NCBI GenBank assembly: GCA_001798565.1
Contig: MGSR01000177.1
Location: 5,497 to 17,064, forward strand
From: Deltaproteobacteria bacterium RIFCSPLOWO2_12_FULL_60_16
GTDB taxonomy: Bacteria; Desulfobacterota; Binatia; UBA9968
DNA: 11,568 bases
Direction of reading: 5' to 3'
In this document: positions 1-6,914 of the stretch, in pieces
Position numbering within the stretch: the stretch's first letter is position 1
Layout: every line of letters begins with the position of its first letter
Notes under the pieces: model-generated
The model's input: the letters and a program-made list of their open reading frames with translations, nothing else
Told to the model about the DNA's origin: nothing
Database searches by the model: none
Made by a program: the position numbers and the translations under genes

Positions 1-398
1 AGTTGGGCGGGGGCGGTGATCGATTTGACCGTTACAAACTGAAAGGCGAACGTGTTGACAATGCCGCCGATCATGACCAGATCCGAGCCGGCAAGGTTGC
101 TGGTCACGATCGCGGGACCGGCCATGGCGACGACCTGCACCTCCCCGGCCATCAGCGCCGCGGCCGCCGTCGGTCCGCCCGGGATGAACACCAGATGGAC
201 ATCCAGGCCGTGCTTCCTGAACAAGCCCGCTTCCTTGGTGATCCAGATCGGCGCGAACGCCCCTGCCTGCGCGCTGTAGCCGACGTGCATCTTCTCCAGT
301 CCCGGCTGAGCGAAAAGCGGAGCGACCGCGAAGAAAAAGAAGCTGAATCCAATGATGCCGGCGCGACCGAATAGCCGTGGAAGCTTTTTTCTATCCAT
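1..398 (-). CDS. NMT1/TTT-type ABC transporter substrate-binding protein, N-terminal part (cut by window edge)
   Basis: The reading frame opens with ATG at 398-396 and stays open to the window edge, giving 132 residues of the N-terminus. Residues 1-31 form a signal peptide: a basic start (MDRKKLPRLFGR), then a hydrophobic phenylalanine-rich stretch ending at about LFAQ. The mature part begins with the fold typical of NMT1/SsuA-like periplasmic binding proteins: VGYSAQAG, PIWITKEAGLFRKHGLDV, then GGPTAAAALMAGEVQ and SGLAGSDL-like spacing. Family knowledge says these capture an organic solute in the periplasm for an ABC importer. It follows the upstream gene's stop by 20 bases, with AAGGAG about 14 bases before the ATG, so it is probably the fourth gene of the operon starting at 3269. 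The substrate is unknown. Any permease and ATPase genes could lie beyond the edge. Confidence 0.85.
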   Translation of the reverse strand, partial: MDRKKLPRLFGRAGIIGFSFFFFAVAPLFAQPGLEKMHVGYSAQAGAFAPIWITKEAGLFRKHGLDVHLVFIPGGPTAAAALMAGEVQVVAMAGPAIVTSNLAGSDLVMIGGIVNTFAFQFVTVKSITAPAQ

Positions 399-418
399 CA
401 CAGTCACAGCTCCGCTCC

Positions 419-1414
419 TTACGGCCAAACCGACTTTATGAAACCGGTTTTTTCCAATTCCTCCATGAAGCTTGCGTCCATGAATTCTTCCGCCTTGCGC
501 CCTTTGGCCTTGGGATTGTTTTCCGCGATCAAGCTGAGCGAATTGGCCACCCCTTTGGGATTGATTTTCGGAATCTTCTTTATATAGCGGCTGGTGAAGA
601 GGTCATACGTGTAGGCCAGGAGATCGCGGTCGCTCACCCCTCCGTACTTCCTGAGCGCCCTGATGCCCAGCTCCCTGTCGGTCAGGAGGCGGCGGGTTCC
701 CTCGATGTAGGCCTTGAGAAATCTCAGCACCGCCTCTCGATGCGTCTGAGCGTACCTCCGGCTCACCACCACCGTGGTGGCGGGAATGTCGAAGCCGGAG
801 TCGGCGAAGTCGAGCAGGGTCTTGACGCCCATCTTCTCGGCATTCAACGAGGTGGGAAAGGAGATGACTCCGCCCTCCACTCTTTTCTGAGAAACCGCCA
901 GCGCCATGTCGGGCATCCTGCCGATTTGAATGAGGTTCACATCCTTCATGGGCTCCAGGCCCCAATTCTTGAGCACGGGGCGGACGAGCAGATCCGTGAG
1001 CGAGCCGAAACGTGTGACCGCGATCGTCTTCCCCTTGAGGTCCGCCGGCTTTGAGATGGAGGGGTGCACCATCAGTTTCATCAACTGGTTGTCGATGGAG
1101 CTGGCCACTTGTATGAGATCCGCCCCCTCCACCGATGCCTGGAGATAGACCACGGCGGAGATCGTCGAAAAATCCAGTTGTCCCGATACGTGGACCTGGA
1201 TCAGCTGCACGCCCTGGACGTAGATCATTTCGGTATCGAAGCCATATTTTTCCAGCACCCCCCCCTCTTTCGCCGCAAACAACGGGTAAAAGGTGGCGCT
1301 GGGAGACGGGTAGCCGGCGCGGATTCGGGTAAGGCTCGCGCCCTCCGTATCCGCCGGGCCAAGCAGAATCAAAAACATCCAGAAGATCAGACAGAGCCTG
1401 CAAAGTGCTTTCAT
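419..1414 (-). CDS. NMT1/TTT-type periplasmic substrate-binding protein, paralogue A
   Basis: This 331-residue protein has a signal peptide (about 1-26, hydrophobic LCLIFWMFLILLG core, cleavage near TEGA) and no lipobox cysteine at the cleavage point, so it is probably a soluble periplasmic protein. The mature chain starts TRIRAGYPSPSATFYPLFAAKE, the usual opening of NMT1-like binding proteins, and contains the KPADLKGKTIAVTRFGS segment typical of the family's domain hinge region. It aligns without gaps over its whole length with the next gene upstream (1432-2415), about half the residues being identical by eye, so the two arose by tandem duplication. A GGGGGA ribosome site precedes the ATG, and the gap to the upstream stop is 17 bases. 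The role is high-affinity capture of a small organic molecule; which one cannot be told from sequence. Confidence 0.93.
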   Translation of the reverse strand: MKALCRLCLIFWMFLILLGPADTEGASLTRIRAGYPSPSATFYPLFAAKEGGVLEKYGFDTEMIYVQGVQLIQVHVSGQLDFSTISAVVYLQASVEGADLIQVASSIDNQLMKLMVHPSISKPADLKGKTIAVTRFGSLTDLLVRPVLKNWGLEPMKDVNLIQIGRMPDMALAVSQKRVEGGVISFPTSLNAEKMGVKTLLDFADSGFDIPATTVVVSRRYAQTHREAVLRFLKAYIEGTRRLLTDRELGIRALRKYGGVSDRDLLAYTYDLFTSRYIKKIPKINPKGVANSLSLIAENNPKAKGRKAEEFMDASFMEELEKTGFIKSVWP

Positions 1415-1431
1415 GGCCTATTCCCCCTCTC

Positions 1432-2415
1432 TTACCGCATGAAACCGGTTTTCTCCAATTCGTCCATAAGGCTCGTATCGACAAATTCCTCGGCCCTGCG
1501 GCCCTTGGCCTTGGGATTCCTGTCCGCGATCATCGCCAGGGTGGTCTCTACCCCTTTGAGGGAGAGGGCCGGATTCTTTTTGATGTATTTCAAGGCGAAA
1601 AGATCGTAGGTCTTGCCAAGAATCTCCTGATCCTGGCTCCCCGTGTATTTGCGCAGCGCCTTGATCCCGAACTCCTTGTCCGCCATGAACCGCCGCGTCC
1701 CCTCCACATAGGCCTTCAAAAACTTGAGGACCACGTCCCGGTGCGACTTAGTGTAGGCCCGGCTGACCGCTACGGCCACATTGGCGAACTCGACATCGAC
1801 ATCGGCCATATCGAGAAGTCTCCTCATGCCCAGTTTTTCCGCCTGAAAGGAGGTCGGATCGGAGATGACGCCCGCCGCGATTTTCTTTCCCGACAAGGCG
1901 ACCACCATATCGGTCATTCTCCCCACCTGGACGAGCTTCACATCCTTGTCCGCGTTCATCCCCCATTGCCTCAGAACCAGACGGATGGCGACATCCGGGA
2001 GCGAGCCGAAGGTGGTGATCCCGATGGTCTTGCCTCTGAGATCCGCCGGCTTTGTGATGCCGGGCTCCACGATCAGCTTGTAGATGAACTTGTCGATGGA
2101 GCTCGCCGCCAGGATCAAGTCCGCCCCCTCCACGGCGGCGCGCAGGGGCAGCGGCGCCCCCGTCACCGTGAAGTCGACATACTTGGCGACATGAACCTGG
2201 GTGATCTGCACCCCCTGCAGGTACAAGAGCTCGCTCGCGAGACCATGTTTTTCGAAGAGCCCAGCCTCTTTCGCCGCAAAAAGCGGGGAAAAGCTGGCGC
2301 TGGGGGATGGGTAGCCGATCCGTATCCGGGTCAGCTCCGCGCCTTCCAGCCGAGGTGGGCCGAAGAGGATCCAAACCGCCGACAAAACCAGCAGAGACAT
2401 GGCAACTCGTTTCAT
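1432..2415 (-). CDS. NMT1/TTT-type periplasmic substrate-binding protein, paralogue B
   Basis: A 327-residue secreted binding protein. Residues 1-25 are a signal peptide (MKRVAMSLLVLSAVWILFG, cleavage near LEGA). The body reads TRIRIGYPSPSASFSPLFAAKEAGLFEKHGL, then TKPADLRGKTIGITTFGS, and ends in the block RRAEEFVDTSLMDELEKTGF, which is nearly the same as the end of the following paralogue at 419-1414. That near-copy C-terminus and the gap-free alignment mark a tandem duplication that has diverged, presumably to bind different but related ligands (inference). AGAGGAG lies about 10 bases before the ATG. The gene begins 20 bases after the amidohydrolase stop, so the two are probably co-transcribed. 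No transporter subunit is visible beside it. Confidence 0.93.
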   Translation of the reverse strand: MKRVAMSLLVLSAVWILFGPPRLEGAELTRIRIGYPSPSASFSPLFAAKEAGLFEKHGLASELLYLQGVQITQVHVAKYVDFTVTGAPLPLRAAVEGADLILAASSIDKFIYKLIVEPGITKPADLRGKTIGITTFGSLPDVAIRLVLRQWGMNADKDVKLVQVGRMTDMVVALSGKKIAAGVISDPTSFQAEKLGMRRLLDMADVDVEFANVAVAVSRAYTKSHRDVVLKFLKAYVEGTRRFMADKEFGIKALRKYTGSQDQEILGKTYDLFALKYIKKNPALSLKGVETTLAMIADRNPKAKGRRAEEFVDTSLMDELEKTGFMR

Positions 2416-2435
2416 TGTAAACTTTCTCCTCTGGC

Positions 2436-3269
2436 TCAGAGTCCGAACAACCTCGCTGCGTTGGAGATAAGAATCTTTTCTTTGACCGTGTCCTTGAGAC
2501 CCAGCTTGTCAAAGCTTTCCAGCGCTCTAACCAGGTCCACATACGGGAAATCCGTTCCGAACAGGGCCTTGTCCTGCAGCCGCCCTCGAATCGCGCTCTG
2601 GAACAGCTCCGGCAATTGCTCGGCCAGATACCCGGAAGTATCCACGTATATATTCTTCTTGTGCGTGACGACCCCGATGAGCTCCTCCTGCCACGGCCAC
2701 CCCGGATGGGCCGCGATGATCTTCATCCTTGGAAAATCTCTCGCCAGCATGTCGAGATGAATCGGCCGTCCATAGTCCAGGCCGATACCCTTCCCTCCCT
2801 CGCTGTTGGCCCCGAGGACGGTAAAGCCGACGTGGAACATCACAGGCTTGTCTCCGGATGCCAATATCTCCCACAGGCTATAGTATTTTTTGTCGTTGGG
2901 ATAGAAACCTTGATCGGGAGGATGAAACTTGAACCCTTTGACTTTGGGGTTTCTCAACAGCGCGCCGGCCTGCTCAGCGAGCCGGTCCGGATTTTCCCTG
3001 CCCACGTCGAGCGAGGCGAGAACCCCCGCGAAGGCATGCGGATACCCCGTGACAAGATCGAGAACATGGTCGTTGCTGTTGCGAGTCCCCTCCTTCACCG
3101 TCGAGGGGTGCCAGCCGATCAGCAATGCCTTCACCTCGTGCCGGGCAAAAAGCTCGGCAAACTTTTCTTCCGTCCTGGGCACTTCATTCAAGTCCCTCTT
3201 GAAATAGGCGCAGGCGTCGGAGTCCAGCCCCCGCGTGCTCGGATGAACATGAACGTCAATGGCCGGCAT
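2436..3269 (-). CDS. Amidohydrolase family protein (Amidohydro_2, TIM-barrel metal-dependent hydrolase or decarboxylase)
   Basis: A 277-residue cytoplasmic enzyme without a signal peptide. The family's metal site is readable: His7 and His9 in DVHVHP on the first strand, His146 in VMFHVGF, His188 in IIAAHPGWPW, and the catalytic Asp240 in LFGTDFPY. A further His116 (FKFHP) sits in the barrel. This set matches the Amidohydro_2 family, which includes decarboxylases and hydrolases of aromatic acids and lactones (ACMSD, gamma-resorcylate decarboxylase, 2-pyrone-4,6-dicarboxylate lactonase). It is the first gene of the minus-strand operon, followed 20 bases later by three binding proteins, so it probably acts on the imported compound or a breakdown product (inference). 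GAGG lies five bases before the ATG. The exact reaction cannot be assigned. Confidence 0.92.
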   Translation of the reverse strand: MPAIDVHVHPSTRGLDSDACAYFKRDLNEVPRTEEKFAELFARHEVKALLIGWHPSTVKEGTRNSNDHVLDLVTGYPHAFAGVLASLDVGRENPDRLAEQAGALLRNPKVKGFKFHPPDQGFYPNDKKYYSLWEILASGDKPVMFHVGFTVLGANSEGGKGIGLDYGRPIHLDMLARDFPRMKIIAAHPGWPWQEELIGVVTHKKNIYVDTSGYLAEQLPELFQSAIRGRLQDKALFGTDFPYVDLVRALESFDKLGLKDTVKEKILISNAARLFGL

Positions 3270-3341
3270 GAGACCTCTTCTGTTCTACGAAAGAAGGAAG
3301 CCGGGAATAGGCTTGGTCGTTCTTAAGCTGTTTGAGTGGAG

Positions 3342-3369
3342 ACTATCCGATGCAACGCGCTTATGTCAA
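3342..3369 (-). promoter_or_regulatory. Candidate sigma-70 promoter for the amidohydrolase/binding-protein operon
   Basis: On the minus strand a perfect TTGACA -35 box (3369-3364) is followed after 16 bases by GATAGT (3347-3342), which matches four of six positions of the -10 consensus. It would start transcription about 65 bases before the amidohydrolase ATG at 3269. It is the best promoter match in the divergent gap. No operator dyad was clear enough to name. Confidence 0.5.
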
Positions 3370-3419
3370 CTTCAGGCCGGTTTCATGGCGGCAACAGGTG
3401 TTCCTCGCTCTCTTTCCCT

Positions 3420-3448
3420 TTGACACTCGGCCCATATCTTGCTAACGA
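3420..3448 (+). promoter_or_regulatory. Weak candidate promoter for the divergent oxidoreductase-rsmD-coaD run
   Basis: A perfect TTGACA (3420-3425) is followed after 17 bases by TAACGA (3443-3448), a poor -10 match (two of six). It lies about 30 bases before the chosen TTG start at 3477. This location also argues against the longer reading frame that begins at 3336, since the promoter would then fall inside the gene. Low confidence because of the weak -10. Confidence 0.3.
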
Positions 3449-3466
3449 GAAAAGGCATTTTTTTCC

Positions 3467-3472
3467 GGAGGA
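3467..3472 (+). promoter_or_regulatory. Ribosome binding site that decides a TTG start
   Basis: GGAGGA, a near-perfect Shine-Dalgarno sequence, lies four bases before TTG at 3477-3479. The TTG codon begins the stretch KAVRIHEHGG, where proteins of this family normally start. The ATG at 3336 would instead add 47 residues with no resemblance to the family. Confidence 0.7.
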
Positions 3473-3476
3473 ATCT

Positions 3477-4514
3477 TTGAAAGCAGTTCGGATCCATGAG
3501 CATGGCGGAATCGACAAGCTCCGCTACGAGGAGGCCGAAGAGCCTCGCCTTGCCTCTCCTACGGAGGCGATCGTCAGACTCAGGAGCGCGGCCCTGAATC
3601 GCATCGATTTGTTGAACCGCCAGGGATCCACCGGAATAGAACTTTCCTTCCCTCACATTTTGGGGGCGGACGGCGCGGGCATCGTGGTCGAGGTGGGCGA
3701 CGAGGTCCGCAACGTAAGCAAGGGAGACGCGGTCTGCCTCTACCCGCCGAGCGGCTGCGGCCGGTGCGAGTTTTGTATCACGGACCGGGATTTCATGTGC
3801 ATCCGGCTGCGCGCGTTGGGAGAAAGATTGGAAGGCACCTACGCTGAATATGTAAAAGCCCCAGCGGCAAATTGTTTTCCCATTCCGCCTGGGCTATCCT
3901 TCGAGGAGGCGGCGGCCTTTCCGTTGGTTTTTATCACGGTTTGGCGGATGCTGGTCACGAACGCGGAACTCAAACCCGGCGAGCATGTGCTGATCCTGGG
4001 GATCGGAGGCGGAGTGGCCACGGCCGCCCTTCAAGTAACGAAGCAGATGGGGGCGCACGTCATTGTGACTTCCAGCAGCGACGAAAAGCTGGCGCTGGCA
4101 CGGAACTGGGGCGCCGATCACGGCATCAATTATAGGAAGAGTGATTTTACCAAGGAGGTCAGGACTTTGACCGGGAAGCGGGGGGTGGACGTGGTCCTGG
4201 ACTGCGTAGGCGGCGACAGTTGGGTAAAGAGCCTCGCGGCCCTGGCCAAGGGGGGGCGTCTGGTCACCTGCGGGGCGACCGCGGGCGCCACTCCCCAGAC
4301 CGATATCCGGCGCATCTTTTGGAACCAGCTGAAGATCTTCGGCTCGACTCTGGGCAGCCGGGAAGACTTTCGGCAGCTGCTGAATTTTATGCGGATTTCC
4401 CGGATCAGGCCGATCATCGATCAGCTCTTTCCCTTGAAAGACGCCGCCGCCGCCCAACAGCGACTGGAAGATGGAAAGCAGTTCGGTAAGATCGTTTTGC
4501 AAATAGCTGATTGA
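3477..4514 (+). CDS. Medium-chain dehydrogenase/reductase, quinone-oxidoreductase-like with structural zinc lobe
   Basis: With the TTG start the protein has 345 residues, the usual length for zinc-type alcohol dehydrogenases and quinone oxidoreductases. The cofactor site is GIGGGV (175-180) in a Rossmann fold (VLILGIGGG to HVIVTSSS), which binds NAD(P)H. Four cysteines at 94, 97, 100 and 108 (CGRCEFC, then C eight on) form the structural zinc lobe. The catalytic zinc ligands look lost: the usual Cys is in the AALNRID context (Asn41) and the GHE motif is GAD (64-66), as in zinc-free quinone oxidoreductases. So it is probably a reductase of enones or quinones rather than an alcohol dehydrogenase (inference). 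It is divergent from the amidohydrolase operon and its stop lies three bases before rsmD, so it could serve either unit. Confidence 0.9.
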   Translation: MKAVRIHEHGGIDKLRYEEAEEPRLASPTEAIVRLRSAALNRIDLLNRQGSTGIELSFPHILGADGAGIVVEVGDEVRNVSKGDAVCLYPPSGCGRCEFCITDRDFMCIRLRALGERLEGTYAEYVKAPAANCFPIPPGLSFEEAAAFPLVFITVWRMLVTNAELKPGEHVLILGIGGGVATAALQVTKQMGAHVIVTSSSDEKLALARNWGADHGINYRKSDFTKEVRTLTGKRGVDVVLDCVGGDSWVKSLAALAKGGRLVTCGATAGATPQTDIRRIFWNQLKIFGSTLGSREDFRQLLNFMRISRIRPIIDQLFPLKDAAAAQQRLEDGKQFGKIVLQIAD

Positions 4515-4517
4515 CGC

Positions 4518-5075
4518 ATGAGAGTCGTTGCCGGCAAAATCAAGGGGCATCGTCTGAGAGTCCCGAAGGGCCATGACCTTCGCCCTACCGCCAGCAGAGT
4601 CAAGGAGGCGCTGTTCAATATCCTCCCCCATGACCTTGCCGGACTGCGGGTGCTCGATCTCTTCGCCGGGACCGGCAATCTTTCTATCGAGGCCCTCAGT
4701 CGCGGCGCGGCCCAGGCGGTCCTGGTGGATGCGTCCCGGAAAGCGGCAGTCGCCATCCGGGAGAATCTGCGGGCGCTGGCTTTGTCGAACAGCTGCGAGG
4801 TATGGATAGCCCCGGTCCTCAAGGCGGTCAGGGCGCTGGCGCGCAGAGGGGAAAAGTTCGATCTCATTTTTCTCGATCCCCCCTACGAAAAGGGCTGGGT
4901 CGGAAAGATACTGCGGCTCCTGGCCGACGAGGATCTATTGCGGGCGCGGGGCACGGTGGTTGCGGAGCACAGCGTAAGAGAGAAAATAGCAGAACGGTAC
5001 GGCCGTCTCCGTCTTCGGGATCAGCGCCGATATGGCGCGACGCTGCTCTCTTTTTTCGAGTACGGCACAGCCTAG
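4518..5075 (+). CDS. rsmD: 16S rRNA (guanine(966)-N(2))-methyltransferase RsmD
   Basis: A 185-residue cytoplasmic methyltransferase that methylates N2 of G966 in 16S rRNA during assembly of the 30S subunit, using S-adenosylmethionine. The N-terminus MRVVAGKIKGHRL followed by RPTASRVKEALFNIL is diagnostic of RsmD. The SAM-binding motif is VLDLFAGTGN (45-54), and the N-methyltransferase catalytic motif is DPPY (120-123). Length is normal for the family. It starts three bases after the oxidoreductase stop with no clear ribosome site of its own, which suggests translational coupling. coaD follows after 23 bases; the rsmD-coaD pair is a widely conserved neighbourhood. Confidence 0.96.
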   Translation: MRVVAGKIKGHRLRVPKGHDLRPTASRVKEALFNILPHDLAGLRVLDLFAGTGNLSIEALSRGAAQAVLVDASRKAAVAIRENLRALALSNSCEVWIAPVLKAVRALARRGEKFDLIFLDPPYEKGWVGKILRLLADEDLLRARGTVVAEHSVREKIAERYGRLRLRDQRRYGATLLSFFEYGTA

Positions 5076-5098
5076 ATCTTATGATGCGAGGATAAAAA

Positions 5099-5593
5099 AT
5101 GGCGCGAACAAAGATTGCGGTGTATCCCGGCTCTTTCGACCCGATCACCAACGGGCACATCGACCTGGTCAAGCGCACCTTGCGGGTCTTCGACCGGGTG
5201 ATCGTCGCCATCGCCTCCAACCCGGAGAAAGACAACTCCCTCTTCAGCGTCGAGGAGCGGCTGGAGATGATACGGGAGGTCTTTAAAGGGCTCGGCAGGC
5301 GCGTGCAGGCGGACAGCTTCGAAGGTCTGCTGGTCGATTACACGGAGAGGGCCGGGGCCGAGGTCATCATCCGCGGGTTGAGGGCGGTCTCCGATTTCGA
5401 GTATGAGTTTCAAATGGCCATGATGAACCGCGGGCTCAAGCCCAACCTCGAGACGCTCTTTATGATGACCGGAGAGTCCTACTTTTACATCAGCTCCCGC
5501 CTGGTCAAAGAAGTGGTGAGCCTGGGCGGAGATGTCTCCAGCCTGGTGCCGAAGAATGTCTTGAGAAGGCTCAAGCAGAGGTTTCAAGGCTAG
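5099..5593 (+). CDS. coaD: Phosphopantetheine adenylyltransferase CoaD
   Basis: A 164-residue enzyme of coenzyme A synthesis. It transfers AMP from ATP to 4'-phosphopantetheine to give dephospho-CoA, normally as a cytoplasmic hexamer. The nucleotidyltransferase signature is intact: YPGSFDPITNGH (9-20), with Thr17 and His20 as the TxGH motif. Also present are Lys44 in NPEK, IRGLR (91-95) and the ISSRLVKEV motif (131-139), followed by GGDVSSLVP. Length is normal. GAGGA lies six bases before the ATG. It follows rsmD and precedes the aminotransferase by 20 bases, so the three are probably on one transcript. Confidence 0.97.
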   Translation: MARTKIAVYPGSFDPITNGHIDLVKRTLRVFDRVIVAIASNPEKDNSLFSVEERLEMIREVFKGLGRRVQADSFEGLLVDYTERAGAEVIIRGLRAVSDFEYEFQMAMMNRGLKPNLETLFMMTGESYFYISSRLVKEVVSLGGDVSSLVPKNVLRRLKQRFQG

Positions 5594-5613
5594 ATTCTGA
5601 AAGTGGCAGGCTC

Positions 5614-6807
5614 ATGAAGCTCAGCGATCGAACCAGGCTGATTAAACCGTCGGTAACATTGGCGCTGGCGGCAAAAGCCCAGGTGATGCGCGCCGAGGGC
5701 ATCGATCTGGTGAACTTCACCGCCGGGGAGCCGGACTTCGACACCCCGCAGCGGATTAAGGACGCCGCGGTCGAGGCCCTCAAGAAGGGAATGACCAAGT
5801 ACACGGACGTGCGGGGCATAGAGCCCTTGCGGCTGGCGATCCTGGAGAAGTACCGGAAGGACTACGGGCTCAAATACGAGAAGACGGAAGTGCTGGTGAG
5901 CTGCGGCGGCAAGCACGCCCTCTACAACGCCATTCAGGCGGTCATCGACCAGGGAGAGGAGGTCGTCATCCCCGCGCCCTACTGGGTGAGCTACTCCGAT
6001 ATGGTCCTACTTGCCGGAGGAACGCCCAGGCTGGCCCGGACCAGCGAGGAAAGCGGCTACAAAATCACCCCGGAGCAGCTCAAGGCCGCTCTGACCTCGA
6101 AGACGCGCGCCTTCATCTTGAATAGCCCGTGCAACCCGACCGGCGCGGCCTACGGCCGCGATGAGCTGGCCGCCCTCGCGCGCGTCCTGGAGCGGCACGA
6201 TTGCCTCATCCTTTCGGACGATATTTACGAAAAGATCGTCTACGACGGCTTTCGCTTCCACAGCATCCTCGCCATCGAGCCGAAGCTGCGGGAGCGGACG
6301 ATTATCTTCAACTCGCTCTCCAAGAGCTATGCGATGACCGGCTGGCGCGTCGGCTACGTGCTCGGCCCGGCCGCCATGATCTCGGCGGCCGCCAATATCC
6401 AGAGCCAGAGCACCTCGAACGCCACTTCCATCGCGCAGGCGGCCGCGCTCGAGGCGCTCACCGGGCCGCAGGACGAGATCGCGGTGATGGTCGGCGAGTT
6501 TCACAAGCGAAGAGATGTCATCGTGAAGCGCCTCAAAGGCATGCCCGGGATAACCTGCTTCAAACCCCAAGGCGCCTTTTACGTTTTTCCCAACGTGCGC
6601 TCCCTGCTCGGGAAAACCGCCAACGGAAAAAAGCTCTCCTCTGCGAGCGACGTGGTGGATTATTTTCTTACGGAGGCGCGCGTGCTCGCGGTGCCGGGCG
6701 AGGACTTCGGCTCGACCGAGAACATCCGCATCAGCTACGCCACCTCTATCAAGGAAATCGAGAAAGGCTGCGACCGCATCGAGGCGGCGCTCAAGAAGCT
6801 CGAATGA
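5614..6807 (+). CDS. Pyridoxal-phosphate aminotransferase, aspartate aminotransferase type (subgroup Ib)
   Basis: A 397-residue fold-type I aminotransferase. The active-site residues are readable: Trp124 (APYWVSY) stacking on the cofactor ring, Asn174 (NPTG), Asp202 and Tyr205 (SDDIYEKI), Lys237 as the Schiff-base lysine in SLSKSYAMTGWRVG, Arg245, and Arg372 (ENIRISYA) for the substrate carboxylate. The start KLSDRTRLIKPSVTLALAAKA and GEPDFDTP match the subgroup Ib aspartate aminotransferases of Thermus and many environmental bacteria. It would interconvert aspartate and oxaloacetate with glutamate and 2-oxoglutarate; some Ib members also use prephenate, which sequence alone cannot exclude. 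Last gene of the plus-strand run, 20 bases after coaD. The ribosome site (GGCAGG) is modest. A gene symbol such as aspC would be guesswork. Confidence 0.94.
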   Translation: MKLSDRTRLIKPSVTLALAAKAQVMRAEGIDLVNFTAGEPDFDTPQRIKDAAVEALKKGMTKYTDVRGIEPLRLAILEKYRKDYGLKYEKTEVLVSCGGKHALYNAIQAVIDQGEEVVIPAPYWVSYSDMVLLAGGTPRLARTSEESGYKITPEQLKAALTSKTRAFILNSPCNPTGAAYGRDELAALARVLERHDCLILSDDIYEKIVYDGFRFHSILAIEPKLRERTIIFNSLSKSYAMTGWRVGYVLGPAAMISAAANIQSQSTSNATSIAQAAALEALTGPQDEIAVMVGEFHKRRDVIVKRLKGMPGITCFKPQGAFYVFPNVRSLLGKTANGKKLSSASDVVDYFLTEARVLAVPGEDFGSTENIRISYATSIKEIEKGCDRIEAALKKLE

Positions 6808-6842
6808 TAAATGAGCGGTTGCCCTCTTCCCCGCGAAACAGA

Positions 6843-6874
6843 ACGCCCTTCCCGGCGCAAACCCGGGAGGGCGT
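6843..6874. terminator. Hairpin between convergent genes, likely bidirectional terminator
   Basis: ACGCCC with a following TTCCCGG pairs with CCCGGGAGGGCGT around a short loop, giving a GC-rich stem of about 12 pairs with one bulged T. It lies 35 bases after the aminotransferase stop (6807) and 40 bases after the convergent secreted-protein stop (6915). In the minus direction the stem is followed by TTCTGTTT, a loose T tract. In the plus direction no T tract follows, so termination would be weaker there. Confidence 0.6.
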
Positions 6875-6914
6875 CTGTCCCTGAACCGGCCCCGGCTAAG
6901 CCCCCGAGCTTAGG

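Noticed and set aside
1405..2760. A 451-codon plus-strand open frame opposite the binding proteins and amidohydrolase
   Set aside because: It is the antisense of two genes with clear family motifs, signal peptides and ribosome sites; its own product shows no recognisable fold and is typical of a GC-rich shadow frame.
3336..3476. Upstream ATG that would extend the oxidoreductase by 47 residues
   Set aside because: The extension does not resemble the family, and a GGAGGA site sits before the TTG at 3477, exactly where family members begin.
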